Numbered from the stretch's first letter, positions 8,013-17,173 are shown. The stretch is DNA of 34,355 nucleotides from Deltaproteobacteria bacterium (GCA_003973265.1 QNYZ01000034.1:1-34355); one strand, 5' to 3'. The notes: a model not told the origin generated them from the letters alone. Numbers and translations: made by a program.

Positions 8013-8041
8013 AATATGGCATATGGTAATAGACAAATCAA
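8013..8041 (-). promoter_or_regulatory. Possible promoter for the DUF4332-DUF533 unit
   Basis: Reading the minus strand, TTGATT (8041-8036) and CATATT (8018-8013) are 17 bases apart, which puts the transcript start about 30 bases before the DUF4332 start codon and its strong ribosome site. Confidence 0.4.
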
Positions 8042-8123
8042 CATCGAAAAACATCGACAGGGCAATCACCCGGATTTGATAATAAAACCGACACCCTTCA
8101 AAACAGGTCCCCGGCAGACCGTC

Positions 8124-8151
8124 TTGAAATCCGGGCCATTCATGCTATAAA
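8124..8151 (+). promoter_or_regulatory. Promoter placing epmA on a leaderless transcript
   Basis: TTGAAA (8124-8129) and TATAAA (8146-8151) are 16 bases apart. The ATG of epmA begins eight bases after the -10 box, where transcription normally starts, and no Shine-Dalgarno sequence precedes it. Confidence 0.55.
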
Positions 8152-8159
8152 AGCCGGTT

Positions 8160-9086
8160 ATGACAACATCCTCTTTTCGCCAGGCGACAATTCGATCCAA
8201 TCTGCTGTTACGGGCGGCCATTCTTGATGCTGCACGTCATTTTTTCATAACACATGATTACCTTGAGGTCGATACGCCGATCCGGCAACCGACCCAGGCA
8301 CCCGAAGAACATATCGATGCCGTTGCGTCGGGAAAATGGTATCTGCAGACATCGCCGGAACTCTGCATGAAAAAACTGCTCGCGGCCGGTTACCCGCGAA
8401 TTTTTCAGATCTGCCATTGCTTCCGGGATCGGGAACGGGGCGGCCGGCATCTGCCGGAAATGACGCTGCTTGAATGGTATACCGCCGGCCACGATTATCG
8501 TCACATGATGACGCAGACCGAAAACCTGATCTGTCATATCTCAAGAACGCTTGGTACCGGAAGCCCCCTCTCCTGTCAGGGCCATGCGATTGACTGCCAC
8601 GCTCCCTGGCCGCGGATGACCGTGGCTGAGGCCTTTGAAGCTTTTGGCTCGATATCGGTCGATGAGGCCTTATCAACCGGCCGCTTTGATGAAATCATCG
8701 CATTGGAAATCGAACCCAATCTGGGAATAGAACGTCCCACCTTTCTCATCGATTACCCGGCGGCCTGCGGCGCCCTGGCCCGGCTGTCACCCGATAACCC
8801 GGATATTGCCGAACGGTTTGAATTGTATATCGGCGGGATCGAGCTGTGTAACGGATTCAGTGAATTAACCGACCCGGCCGAGCAGCGGAAACGTTTTGAA
8901 CAGGCCATGCAGGCAAGATCAACGGCCGGGAAAAGCACCTGGCCGATGCCCGAAAAGTTTCTCGACGCCCTCAAAAAAATGCCGCCGGCCACCGGCAATG
9001 CCCTGGGACTGGACCGGTTGGTGATGATTTTTGCCGATACGAACAAAATCGACGATGTGGTCGCATTTACCCCGGAAGAGTTATGA
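8160..9086 (+). CDS. epmA: EF-P lysine ligase (GenX/EpmA type)
   Basis: A class II lysyl-tRNA-synthetase-like enzyme that has only the catalytic core and lacks the anticodon-binding domain. EpmA attaches (R)-beta-lysine to a conserved lysine of elongation factor P, which relieves stalling at proline runs. Motif 2 is CFRDRERGGRHLPEMTLLEWY with Arg89, and motif 3 is GNALGLDRLVMIF with Arg286; the LYIGGIELCNGFSEL segment is typical of the family. The length of 308 is close to the usual 325. The EF-P gene and the aminomutase epmB are not in this window. The start codon lies just below a strong promoter with no ribosome site. The gene ends at a T-rich hairpin facing the MFS gene. Confidence 0.93.
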   Translation: MTTSSFRQATIRSNLLLRAAILDAARHFFITHDYLEVDTPIRQPTQAPEEHIDAVASGKWYLQTSPELCMKKLLAAGYPRIFQICHCFRDRERGGRHLPEMTLLEWYTAGHDYRHMMTQTENLICHISRTLGTGSPLSCQGHAIDCHAPWPRMTVAEAFEAFGSISVDEALSTGRFDEIIALEIEPNLGIERPTFLIDYPAACGALARLSPDNPDIAERFELYIGGIELCNGFSELTDPAEQRKRFEQAMQARSTAGKSTWPMPEKFLDALKKMPPATGNALGLDRLVMIFADTNKIDDVVAFTPEEL

Positions 9087-9113
9087 AAACCCCACCGCAA
9101 AACAGAACCGGTT

Positions 9114-9143
9114 AACGAAGCGGTTTCATCATTCGTTTTTTTT
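9114..9143 (+). terminator. Intrinsic terminator of epmA
   Basis: A 6-bp stem (AACGAA / TTCGTT) with a 12-base loop runs directly into a T-rich tract in the 68-base space between the convergent epmA and MFS genes. The long loop lowers confidence. Confidence 0.5.
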
Positions 9144-9154
9144 GTTCATCTTCA

Positions 9155-10363
9155 TCAGGGCACATCCCCACTGACAGCATCAACCGAGACAGGGACGTTT
9201 TTAACCATCGGCGGAAAAATTATCAGGTACAACACGCATCCCGCCATCAAGACACCGCCAAGGGGAAACGCATACCGAAGCGAAAAGACATCCATCATCA
9301 CTCCGGCCAGAAGCGATCCGGCCAGCATCCCCAGGCTGTGGGCAACGGTCAGCATCGCCATGACTGATCCCATGGCGCCGACGTCGTTTCCCTTGATCAC
9401 GGCAATGGCCATAATTGCCGGCATGGCAATGCCGCCGCCAATCCCGAATGCCAGGCTGGATACAAATAACCCCCAGAAACCGGTGGCCCAGACAAAAGAA
9501 AAAATAGCGACGGCAATGAGCAGCCCGCCGCTGATGATCATCCGCCGCCGGTTGAGGCGATCGGCCAGGTATCCCATGGGCATCTGCATCAGCCCGCCGA
9601 TCAATACACCCTCCATAACCAGAAACCCGATGGCCGTACTGGAAAGCGAAAAATCCATATCGGCCAAAACCGGCAGAAACCCCCAGATAATGCCGATACA
9701 GCCGGTATAAACCAACCTGAAAAAAAAGATACCGGCAATGGTGGAATCCCCCAGAATGGACCACCATCTTTCCGGGTCACGGGCATCGGTAGTCATCCGT
9801 TCTTTCCCCGTTGGCGGCAACAAGAAGAGGCACGCGAAAAAAGCGCCCAGGGACAACACCCCCATACAGAAAAACGTCGCCGTTAAACTGAACCGGTCAT
9901 TGATTATCCCGCCCATTAAAGGTCCGAGGCTCAATCCGGAAAAGATCGACATGTTGAAGAGCCCCATGACGAACCCTTCCCGACCCGGTGGCGTGATATC
10001 GCCGATATAAGCCTGGACCACGGGCATAATCATGGCCGACGCAAATCCCTGGAGGAACCGGATGGTCACCAGCATCTCGATCGTATCGGAAAAAACAAAG
10101 GCCAGGGAGATCAGGGCGTAGGAGAACAGACCCGCCACGATGAGGGGTTTGCGGCCTTTTCGATCGGAAAGCCGTCCGAAATAGGGGAGAAAAAATGTCC
10201 GCGCCAGAGAAAACGAACCAAAAATCATACCGATGCCGAACCCGCCAGCTCCCAGCGTGTGGGCGTAAACCGGCAGGAGGGGCACCACAATACCCACGCC
10301 TGTAACCGTGGCGAAAATGGAGATAAACAGGGTTGCAAAAATTTTTTTATCGATAGATGGCAT
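9155..10363 (-). CDS. MFS transporter
   Basis: A 402-residue major facilitator protein with about 12 hydrophobic segments. The loop between helices 2 and 3 carries the family signature GRLSDRKGRKP (about 63-73), repeated in weaker form in the second half as GYLADRLNRRR. Helix 4 and helix 5 regions (RFLQGFASAMIMPVVQAYIGD and GLSLGPLMGG) look like the drug:H+ antiporter group with 12 helices, so export of a small molecule is plausible; the substrate is unknown. It is the last gene of a minus-strand set with uppP and the phosphohexomutase, 56 bases behind the latter. No ribosome site is evident before the ATG. Confidence 0.88.
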   Translation of the reverse strand: MPSIDKKIFATLFISIFATVTGVGIVVPLLPVYAHTLGAGGFGIGMIFGSFSLARTFFLPYFGRLSDRKGRKPLIVAGLFSYALISLAFVFSDTIEMLVTIRFLQGFASAMIMPVVQAYIGDITPPGREGFVMGLFNMSIFSGLSLGPLMGGIINDRFSLTATFFCMGVLSLGAFFACLFLLPPTGKERMTTDARDPERWWSILGDSTIAGIFFFRLVYTGCIGIIWGFLPVLADMDFSLSSTAIGFLVMEGVLIGGLMQMPMGYLADRLNRRRMIISGGLLIAVAIFSFVWATGFWGLFVSSLAFGIGGGIAMPAIMAIAVIKGNDVGAMGSVMAMLTVAHSLGMLAGSLLAGVMMDVFSLRYAFPLGGVLMAGCVLYLIIFPPMVKNVPVSVDAVSGDVP

Positions 10364-10419
10364 AGGGGATTGTGCCAGTCACCTGGAAGATGGTCGGCTC
10401 ACAACCATGGCGCGGCAGC

Positions 10420-11769
10420 TTAGTTGCCCCGGATGTCTGCCAGAGTATTTTCCACCTCGGCACGAATCTCACTCAGCCGTTCTTTACTCAGCGCCTCGAA
10501 TCGTAACACCAGGGCCGGCTGGGTATTGGATGCCCGTACCAGGCCCCATCCATCGCCGAACAACACCCGCATACCGTCGATATCGATGACATCGTGGTCT
10601 TTTTTAAAATGGGCGGTAATCCTTTCCACGACATCGAACTTTTTATCATCCGGGCATTCCACCCGGATCTCCGGCGTGGTGAACGTTTCCGGTACATCGG
10701 CCAGCAGGGCGGACAGGGGCTGGTCTGTCCGGGAAAGGATTTCCAGCAGACGGAGCGATGCATAGATGGCATCATCGAATCCGAAATACCGGTCGGCAAA
10801 AAACATATGTCCGCTCATCTCGCCGGCCAGGGCGGCCTTTTCTTCTTTCATCTTCTTCTTAATCAGGGAATGGCCGGTTTTCCACATAATCGCCCGGCCG
10901 CCATGCTTTTCGATATCGTCGTACATGGTCTGGGAGCATTTAACTTCGGAAATAAATGTCGCACCCGGTCTGCGTGACAGAATTTCACGGGCAAAGATAA
11001 TGAGTAATTTATCACCATAGATAACCTGCCCCCTTTCGTCCACGACCCCGATACGGTCCCCGTCACCGTCGTATCCGATGCCCGCATCCAGTTTTTGTTC
11101 TTTCACCAGGGCGATCAAATCCGTCATATTTTCCAGCACCGTGGGATCCGCTTCGTGATTGGGAAAGGTACCGTCCATGTCGCAGTACAGATCGTGCACT
11201 TCACACCCATGCGCCTGGATGGCCGGGACAGCCACCACACCGGCGGTACCATTGCCCGCATCAACACCGATACGCAAAGGTCTGCTCAGCTCAATGTTCT
11301 CCCGTAAAAACGCCTGGTAGGGAGAAATCGCATCGGCGGCTGAACGTGTTCCCTTTCCGTCCGGAAAATTGCCCGCATCAATGATGTCGCGGATTTCCAG
11401 GATCTGCCGGCCGTGGATGGAATCACTTCCCCTGCACAGTTTAAACCCGTTGTACTCGCCCGGGTTGTGGCTCGCGGTCACCATCACCCCGCCTTCCATA
11501 TTAAAATGCTGGATGGAAAAGTAGAGCACCGGTGTCGGGCATACACCGATATCGGTGACATCGCATCCCACGGATTGCAGGCCGGCCATGACTTTTTCGG
11601 CATAGGTATCCGATGTCAAGCGGCAGTCCCGGCCGACCACTACGCGCCGACAGTCAGATTTACGCAGGTAGACGCCGATCCCCTGCCCGATACGAAACAC
11701 GTCCTCTTCATCCATATCTTTCCCGGCAATTCCCCGGATATCATACTCTCTGAACATGTGCGGATTCAT
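10420..11769 (-). CDS. algC: Phosphomannomutase/phosphoglucomutase
   Basis: An alpha-D-phosphohexomutase of 449 residues that interconverts hexose 6- and 1-phosphates for sugar-nucleotide synthesis. It has the active phosphoserine Ser100 in TASHNP, the magnesium loop DGDGDR (Asp234, Asp236, Asp238), the sugar-specificity loop GEMSGH (Glu317, Ser319) and the phosphate-binding RASNTQPAL at the end. The FREYDIRG start and the GEMSGH loop fit the AlgC/ManB dual-specificity group. I chose the ATG at 11769 because an AGGGGG precedes it; a longer frame would begin inside uppP. It begins 13 bases after the uppP stop, so the two envelope genes form an operon. The symbol is given by family resemblance. 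Confidence 0.93.
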   Translation of the reverse strand: MNPHMFREYDIRGIAGKDMDEEDVFRIGQGIGVYLRKSDCRRVVVGRDCRLTSDTYAEKVMAGLQSVGCDVTDIGVCPTPVLYFSIQHFNMEGGVMVTASHNPGEYNGFKLCRGSDSIHGRQILEIRDIIDAGNFPDGKGTRSAADAISPYQAFLRENIELSRPLRIGVDAGNGTAGVVAVPAIQAHGCEVHDLYCDMDGTFPNHEADPTVLENMTDLIALVKEQKLDAGIGYDGDGDRIGVVDERGQVIYGDKLLIIFAREILSRRPGATFISEVKCSQTMYDDIEKHGGRAIMWKTGHSLIKKKMKEEKAALAGEMSGHMFFADRYFGFDDAIYASLRLLEILSRTDQPLSALLADVPETFTTPEIRVECPDDKKFDVVERITAHFKKDHDVIDIDGMRVLFGDGWGLVRASNTQPALVLRFEALSKERLSEIRAEVENTLADIRGN

Positions 11770-11782
11770 CTCATACCCCCTG

Positions 11783-12607
11783 TTAAATTCCGAATAACAA
11801 TGCCAACCCACCTACAACCCAGCAATATGGCGCAAAAATGTAGAGTTGCCCCTTATTAACGATAAATACCAATAGTTTTAACGACAGATATCCCACAACG
11901 GCTGCCGACACCATGCCGCCCAGAATGACACTGCCGGAAAAAGCGCTCCCCTGGGCCACATCCTTGACCGCCAGCAGGGCCGCACCGCTGATGGCAGGCA
12001 GCGACAACAAAAAAGCGTACCGGGCAGCCAGGTCACGCTTGAGTCCCAAAAACATCCCCAGGGCAATGGTGGAACCGGAACGGGAAATCCCCGGTATAAT
12101 CGCCACACCCTGGATAATCCCAACCAGCACCGCGATGGGAACGGAAAACCGTCGGATCCCCCGGTCGGCTTTTGTCATATACCGGGTGCTCCATACCACA
12201 AATCCGGTAACAAGCAACATCCCGCCAACCATCCGGACCGACGAAAAAAGTGTTTCGGCGATCCGGTGAAACCCGAGGCCGATCAGCGCCGTTGGAATGG
12301 ATCCCAAGATAATCAGCAGCCCCAGCTTCACATCCGGATCAGACCAGGCATCCGTCAGGTTCGCCTGTCCCCTGAGGATCCGCCCTGTCATCGATGTCGC
12401 CGCGGTGACCATCGCCATCAGGTCCCTTTTAAAATAGATAACCACCGCAATCAAGGTCCCGACGTGCACGGCAATATCAAACACCAGTTCAGGTGCGTCC
12501 AGGCCGAAAAGACGCTGAATAATTACCAGATGCCCCGAGGAGCTGACGGGCAGAAATTCCGCCAGGCCCTGTACAATGCCCAATATTACCGCATGAAATA
12601 GTCCCAA
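11783..12607 (-). CDS. uppP: Undecaprenyl-diphosphatase
   Basis: An integral membrane phosphatase that returns undecaprenyl pyrophosphate to the monophosphate carrier used for peptidoglycan and polysaccharides. Both signature motifs are present: QGLAEFLPVSSSGH (residues 13-26, with Gln13 and Glu17 as the (E/Q)xxxE pair) and PGISRSGSTI near residue 170. The protein has 274 residues and about eight hydrophobic segments, as usual. The start is a TTG, fixed by AAGGAG eight bases upstream; the nearest ATG would lose part of the first helix. It is first in a set with the phosphohexomutase and MFS genes, a sensible envelope unit. A terminator upstream separates it from the moeA cluster. Confidence 0.95.
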   Translation of the reverse strand: MGLFHAVILGIVQGLAEFLPVSSSGHLVIIQRLFGLDAPELVFDIAVHVGTLIAVVIYFKRDLMAMVTAATSMTGRILRGQANLTDAWSDPDVKLGLLIILGSIPTALIGLGFHRIAETLFSSVRMVGGMLLVTGFVVWSTRYMTKADRGIRRFSVPIAVLVGIIQGVAIIPGISRSGSTIALGMFLGLKRDLAARYAFLLSLPAISGAALLAVKDVAQGSAFSGSVILGGMVSAAVVGYLSLKLLVFIVNKGQLYIFAPYCWVVGGLALLFGI

Positions 12608-12637
12608 AAGAACAACTCCTTACCTGTATCTATCCTT

Positions 12638-12657
12638 TAAAAACGGCAATCGGCCGT
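12638..12657 (-). terminator. Intrinsic terminator of the moeA cluster
   Basis: On the minus strand a 5-bp stem (ACGGC / GCCGT) with a five-base loop is followed by TTTTTA. It lies between the end of the moeA-PBP fusion and the uppP start. Confidence 0.5.
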
Positions 12658-12728
12658 GTGATCAATTCATTCATCGCCACCGGAATGCGCTTGCCGGATC
12701 TTGTGGAAGTCTCACCCTGCCGTCATCA

Positions 12729-14663
12729 TTATTCCGGCGCCACCAGCGTACCGGTTTTTTCGGTATGGTATCCGCCCAGACCGACGACCCGGCGTTTAAA
12801 CGTGTCGCTGCGAATCACCGACAGCAGCATCTGGATATTTTCCCATTCAAAATATATTTCCGGAATAATCAGGTCGTATTGCTCGGTGACCACGGGGATA
12901 AAATCGAGATCGAGTGCTCTGGCGGCCGCAAAAATTCCCAGCCCGGTATCTGCCGCCCCGCTCAATACGGCCACGGCCACGGCCATGTGGGTAAATTCCT
13001 CGTTACCATACCCGCTGACGGCCGCCGGATCGATACCCAGTTGATTGAGCCGGTAGTCCAGAAGAATCCGGGTACCGGACCCGCCCTGGCGGTTGAGGAA
13101 GGTCACATCTTCGCGTGTCAGATCTTCCAGACCCTGAATTTTCTTGGGATTATTTTTTGGAATGATCAGGCCCTGGTCCCGGTGAACCAGGGTGACCTGC
13201 CGCACCTTTAAATCGGGCAGGTACCTGTTTATATAGGCCGTATTGTATTCACCGGATTCGGTATCGAGCAGATGCGCCCCGGCCAGGTGGCAGCCCCCTT
13301 TTTTCAGGGCCATTAACCCGCCCATGCTCCCCACGTGACTGGAAGAGAGTGAAATATGGCCGGACCGGGTCTGAATCATGTCGGCCAGTACATCGAGCGT
13401 GTTATCATGGCTGCCCACAACAACAATGGTATTTTTCACCGCTTCCAGCGTCCGGAGCAGTTCGGCCGGTACAGCATCTTCATCGAGAAGCCCTTCCATG
13501 TGCTGGGGAATCCGGATAATGCCGTCGGCCTCGGTAATCGAGGTAATATTTCCCGACCCCCGGGAGAGCGGTGTCGCCACCAGCCGGTCTCCCACGGCCC
13601 CGATCTTGACCCGGACGAACTCCTCGGTGCCGAGTCTGGAAGGAATTTTGCGGGTCGGTACGACCATGGCCGTATCCCGCTTGACTTCCGGCAGTCCCTG
13701 CCAGTGCCGGATCAGCGATCCGACAAATTGCTCAAAAGCGATAATGGCAGACACCTGGTAGCCGGGAATACCGAATACCGGCTTGTCATTTACACAGGAT
13801 ACGAGAATCGGTTTTCCGGGCATGATGGTTACCCCGTGAACCAGGATATCGCCCAGGGATGAAAACACCATTTTGGCCAGATCTTTGGCACCGGCCGATG
13901 ACCCGCCGATCGTCAGGATCATGTCAAAATCACCGTTCACCCCGTCTTTTACCGCCTGACGGATCAGGTCGGCATCATCGGCCAGGATCGGATGTTTAAC
14001 AAACACGCCCCCGACCGATTCAACCAGTCGTCCCAGAACAAACGAATTGCTTTCCAGTACCTGGCCGGGTCCCGGCCCCTGATAATCGTCCGCCTGCCAG
14101 TCCACCACTTCTCCGCCGGTGGGAATAATCAGCACCTTCGGCCGGCGCTTGACGGGCACGGAAAAGACGCCCCCGCTGATCAGCGCGCCGATGCAATACG
14201 GGGTGATCTGATGATTGCCGGGAAAGAGCAGCTCCGTGGCGACGATATCTTCCCCCACCTTGCGGACATGCTGCCAGGGAAAGGCCGGCGCCTCGATTTC
14301 GATCTGTTCATCATCGAGAACATTGAGATGTTCGATCATAATAACCGCGTTGGTATCGGGCGGCATGACCTGACCGGTATTGATATACACAGCCTGGCTG
14401 CCGACGGTCAGGGTTTTGGGTGCGGTTTCACTGGCGCCGAACGTATCGGCCGCCTGAACGGCAATCCCGTCCATGGCCGCCGTATGCACATTGGGCGATG
14501 ACAGCCGCGCCACCACGGCTTCGGCCAGTACCCGGCCCACGGCGTCTGTTACCGCTACCTGCTCGGCCGGCCAGGAATCCCGATTGCCGAAAGCATCGAA
14601 CATGATCTGCCGTGCTTCGGCCAGGGGTTTCATTTTCAGATAAATATTGCGTTTATGCGCCAT
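12729..14663 (-). CDS. moeA: MoeA fused to a PBP-like (substrate-binding) domain
   Basis: A 644-residue fusion. Residues 1 to about 405 are a full MoeA, the enzyme that inserts molybdate (or tungstate) into adenylated molybdopterin: AAMDGIAV, the INTGQVMPPDTNAVIMIEH stretch, IPTGGEVV, GGSSAGAKDL and MPGKPI are all recognisable. Residues from about 410 to 644 form a periplasmic-binding-protein-like domain without signal peptide (VVVGSHDNTLDVLADM, SSSHVGSMGGL, NRQGGSGTRILLD, GAADTGLGIFAAA). This tail matches the PBP-like domain (PF12727) seen in molybdate regulators and some MoeA proteins of anaerobes, and probably senses or holds an oxyanion or cofactor in the cytosol. It is 64 bases behind a second moeA on the same strand. 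Confidence 0.9.
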   Translation of the reverse strand: MAHKRNIYLKMKPLAEARQIMFDAFGNRDSWPAEQVAVTDAVGRVLAEAVVARLSSPNVHTAAMDGIAVQAADTFGASETAPKTLTVGSQAVYINTGQVMPPDTNAVIMIEHLNVLDDEQIEIEAPAFPWQHVRKVGEDIVATELLFPGNHQITPYCIGALISGGVFSVPVKRRPKVLIIPTGGEVVDWQADDYQGPGPGQVLESNSFVLGRLVESVGGVFVKHPILADDADLIRQAVKDGVNGDFDMILTIGGSSAGAKDLAKMVFSSLGDILVHGVTIMPGKPILVSCVNDKPVFGIPGYQVSAIIAFEQFVGSLIRHWQGLPEVKRDTAMVVPTRKIPSRLGTEEFVRVKIGAVGDRLVATPLSRGSGNITSITEADGIIRIPQHMEGLLDEDAVPAELLRTLEAVKNTIVVVGSHDNTLDVLADMIQTRSGHISLSSSHVGSMGGLMALKKGGCHLAGAHLLDTESGEYNTAYINRYLPDLKVRQVTLVHRDQGLIIPKNNPKKIQGLEDLTREDVTFLNRQGGSGTRILLDYRLNQLGIDPAAVSGYGNEEFTHMAVAVAVLSGAADTGLGIFAAARALDLDFIPVVTEQYDLIIPEIYFEWENIQMLLSVIRSDTFKRRVVGLGGYHTEKTGTLVAPE

Positions 14664-14727
14664 TGATTTTTCCGTGTTTTTATCGGTCTGCGCGAATCGG
14701 GTTTTTCCAATCCGACAACGGGCCGGT

Positions 14728-15957
14728 TTACAGGGCGATCACGTCTACCGGATCTCCCTTTTCCATTCCTTCCACATGCATCCCAATGGCTACCAGGCCA
14801 TCGGCTTTTACCATGGTACTGATCAGGCCGGATTTTCCCAGAATCGGCTCGGCCCATAAACCATCGTCTCTTTTTTCCAATCGGACACGCACATAATCAA
14901 CCCGCCCCTGGACCGAGGCGACATTCCGGGTCAGGCGGGCAGACAACCGGAATGCTTCCCGCCGATGACGGGTTCTGCCGGCCAGCCGGTCCACAAATGG
15001 ACGCACCACAGCGGTAAAGGCGACCATGGCCGACGTGATCTGCCCGGGCAGCCCCCAGAACGGCTGGTTCCCGGCCCGGGCCAGGATGGTCGGTTTCCCC
15101 GGGCTGATGGAAATACCATGAACGAGAACCTCCGTGTCGGGCAGGGCGGCCAGCACCTGAACCGTCAAGTCCCGGGTCCCCATGGAGCTGCCGCCGGAAA
15201 TCAGCACCATGTCCGACTGCGACAGGGCCTGCCGGCATACGGCCAGCATCTTGTCAAAATCATCTTCGACAATCCCCAGGCAGACCGGTTCACCCCCGGC
15301 ATCGGTCACGAATCCGGCCAGCGTATAAGCATTGACATCCCGGATTTTTCCCGGTGGCAGCGGCTGACCCACGGCAACGATCTCGTCACCTGTTGAAATG
15401 ATGCTCACCACCGGTTTCTTAAATACCGTCACCGCCTCGCACCCCAGCGCCGCCAGCAGGCCGACTTCCTGAGAACGGATATCGGTCCCGGCCGTCAATG
15501 CCGGCTGGTCTCTGGCAATATCTTCGTTTGACAGGATCACATGCTGGCCGGGAGCCACGCTTTTATAGGCCTCGATGGTGGTATCGTCCAGGACCTGGGT
15601 ATGTTCGATCATAACCACGGCATCGGTGCCGTCGGGCAGCATGGCACCGGTGGAAATCCGGGCGGCCTGGCCGGGGCCAACGGAAAAACCCGGTACATCG
15701 CCCATGGTAACAGATCCGGCGATTGTTAAAAACGCCGGGCCGGACTCACTGGCCCCGAACGTGGATGATGCCTTGACAGCATACCCGTCCATAGTCGCCC
15801 GGGTAAACCCCGGAAGATCCTCCGGCGATATAAAATCCATGCCCAGGACCCGGCCGTGGGCCTGGTTCAGTGGAATCTTTTCCATCTTCACCGGTGAAAA
15901 ATCATTGGCCATGGCAATGACGTCATCCGGGGCGGTCACTTGAAAAAAATTTTTCAT
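14728..15957 (-). CDS. moeA: Molybdopterin molybdenumtransferase MoeA
   Basis: A stand-alone MoeA of 409 residues. Conserved segments are GFTRATMDGYAV near residue 50, ISTGAMLPDGTDAVVMIEH, the MoCF-type domain with IISTGDEI and SGGSSMGTRDL, the SPGKPT loop, and WGLPGQITSA. The C-terminal domain IV follows the last motif. A GGAT lies shortly before the ATG. It sits between the hydroxyacid dehydrogenase and the moeA-PBP fusion, all on one strand with gaps of 53 and 64 bases. Two different MoeA enzymes in tandem suggest separate insertion routes, for example molybdenum versus tungsten, but the sequence alone does not decide this. Confidence 0.94.
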   Translation of the reverse strand: MKNFFQVTAPDDVIAMANDFSPVKMEKIPLNQAHGRVLGMDFISPEDLPGFTRATMDGYAVKASSTFGASESGPAFLTIAGSVTMGDVPGFSVGPGQAARISTGAMLPDGTDAVVMIEHTQVLDDTTIEAYKSVAPGQHVILSNEDIARDQPALTAGTDIRSQEVGLLAALGCEAVTVFKKPVVSIISTGDEIVAVGQPLPPGKIRDVNAYTLAGFVTDAGGEPVCLGIVEDDFDKMLAVCRQALSQSDMVLISGGSSMGTRDLTVQVLAALPDTEVLVHGISISPGKPTILARAGNQPFWGLPGQITSAMVAFTAVVRPFVDRLAGRTRHRREAFRLSARLTRNVASVQGRVDYVRVRLEKRDDGLWAEPILGKSGLISTMVKADGLVAIGMHVEGMEKGDPVDVIAL

Positions 15958-16010
15958 CTTTATCCACTATCGTGTCGGCCTGCTTGTGAATGGCAGCCGA
16001 CCGGTTTGTT

Positions 16011-17015
16011 CTATCTGTTTCCCCGATCCGCCACCTGGTCCCAGTTCAGGCAATCGGGCGGCCGTTCTCCAGCCAGCCCGGCCAGGAGATTGTCGACGGC
16101 CAGTTCGGCCATCCGGGTCCGGGTTTCAATGGTGGCGCTTCCCACGTGGGGCAAAAGAATACAATTTTGGATATCGGCCAGTCCGGGTGCCAGTTCCGGT
16201 TCTTTTTCGTAGACATCCAGCCCGGCACCGGCGATCCGGCCGGCCTTCAACGCCGCCACCAGTGCTTTTTCGTCCACCACCGGCCCCCGGGACGTATTAA
16301 TCAGAAATGCTGATGATTTCATCCGTTTCAGCTCTCTTTCGCCGATTAAATGGCGGGTCCCGCCAGACAGGGGGACATGCAATGAAACATAATCCGCCAT
16401 ACCTAACAGGTCTGCCAGAGAACGATGGGAAACGCCCCATCTTTCTTCGTCTTCCGGGGACAGCCGATGCCTCGAATAATACACGACCCGCATGTCAAAC
16501 CCGGCGGCCCGTCTGGCCACCGCCTTTCCGATTCGGCCCAGCCCGATTAATCCCAGGGTTTTCCCGGTAATTTCCCGGCCCAGAAAATGCATTGGCGACC
16601 AGAATTTAAAATCGCCGCGTCGGGTTTTGGCATCTCCCGCCACGATCCGACGCCCCATGCCGAGAATCAATGCCATGGCCAGATCAGCAGTCGCATTCGT
16701 GAGCACGCCCGGCGTATTCGACACTGGAATTCCCCGCCCTGAAACGGCCGAAACATCGATATGGTCGTAGCCGACGCCGTAATTGGCAATCATTTTCAGC
16801 TTCGGGGCATGATCCAGTAAATCCGCATCGACCTTATCCGTAATCATACATAACAGGCCGTCTTGCTCCACGATGGCTTTCCGTATTTGATCCCTCGTCA
16901 TCGGCAGCTCCGCATCATGTGAGGTTACCGCATGAATTTTTCGGACCCGTTCAATAACCGAATCGGGCAGTTTACCCGTTATCAGGACTTTCACATCATC
17001 CCCCATCGTATCCAT
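16011..17015 (-). CDS. D-2-hydroxyacid dehydrogenase (glyoxylate/hydroxypyruvate reductase type)
   Basis: An NAD(P)-dependent D-isomer-specific 2-hydroxyacid dehydrogenase of 334 residues. It has the substrate loop NYGVGYDHIDV, the nucleotide fold GLIGLGRIG (about 157-163), and the catalytic Arg243 (INTSRGPVVDE), Glu270 (LDVYEKEP) and His290 (LPHVGSAT). It looks most like the GyaR/GhrB branch acting on glyoxylate or hydroxypyruvate. The strand after the fold ends in YYSRHR with no acidic residue, which favours NADPH over NADH. Several starts are possible (17015, 17006, and a GTG at 16991 behind GGGGGA); I give the longest. No ACT domain is present, so it is not a typical SerA. It lies upstream of the moeA pair, perhaps in the same transcript. 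Confidence 0.88.
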   Translation of the reverse strand: MDTMGDDVKVLITGKLPDSVIERVRKIHAVTSHDAELPMTRDQIRKAIVEQDGLLCMITDKVDADLLDHAPKLKMIANYGVGYDHIDVSAVSGRGIPVSNTPGVLTNATADLAMALILGMGRRIVAGDAKTRRGDFKFWSPMHFLGREITGKTLGLIGLGRIGKAVARRAAGFDMRVVYYSRHRLSPEDEERWGVSHRSLADLLGMADYVSLHVPLSGGTRHLIGERELKRMKSSAFLINTSRGPVVDEKALVAALKAGRIAGAGLDVYEKEPELAPGLADIQNCILLPHVGSATIETRTRMAELAVDNLLAGLAGERPPDCLNWDQVADRGNR

Positions 17016-17094
17016 CTTCTCTTGATTTCCAACATAACACGCACTTCTGAACAGGTAAAGTAAGGACCCATTACCATTAAAAAATAGTTATAAC

Positions 17095-17123
17095 TTGATC
17101 GGTCGTCCAAAAAAAAGTATGAT
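17095..17123 (+). promoter_or_regulatory. Promoter candidate P1 of the DEAD-box helicase
   Basis: TTGATC (17095-17100) and TATGAT (17118-17123) are exactly 17 bases apart. Transcription from here would give a leader of about 190 bases before the helicase ATG. Confidence 0.5.
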
Positions 17124-17143
17124 TCAACTAAAATGGTAATCAC

Positions 17144-17173
17144 TTGCGTGTAATTGATCACTGTCGGTAAAAT
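17144..17173 (+). promoter_or_regulatory. Promoter candidate P2 of the DEAD-box helicase
   Basis: TTGCGT (17144-17149) and TAAAAT (17168-17173) are 18 bases apart, 50 bases below P1. It is weaker than P1 but points the same way. Confidence 0.35.
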
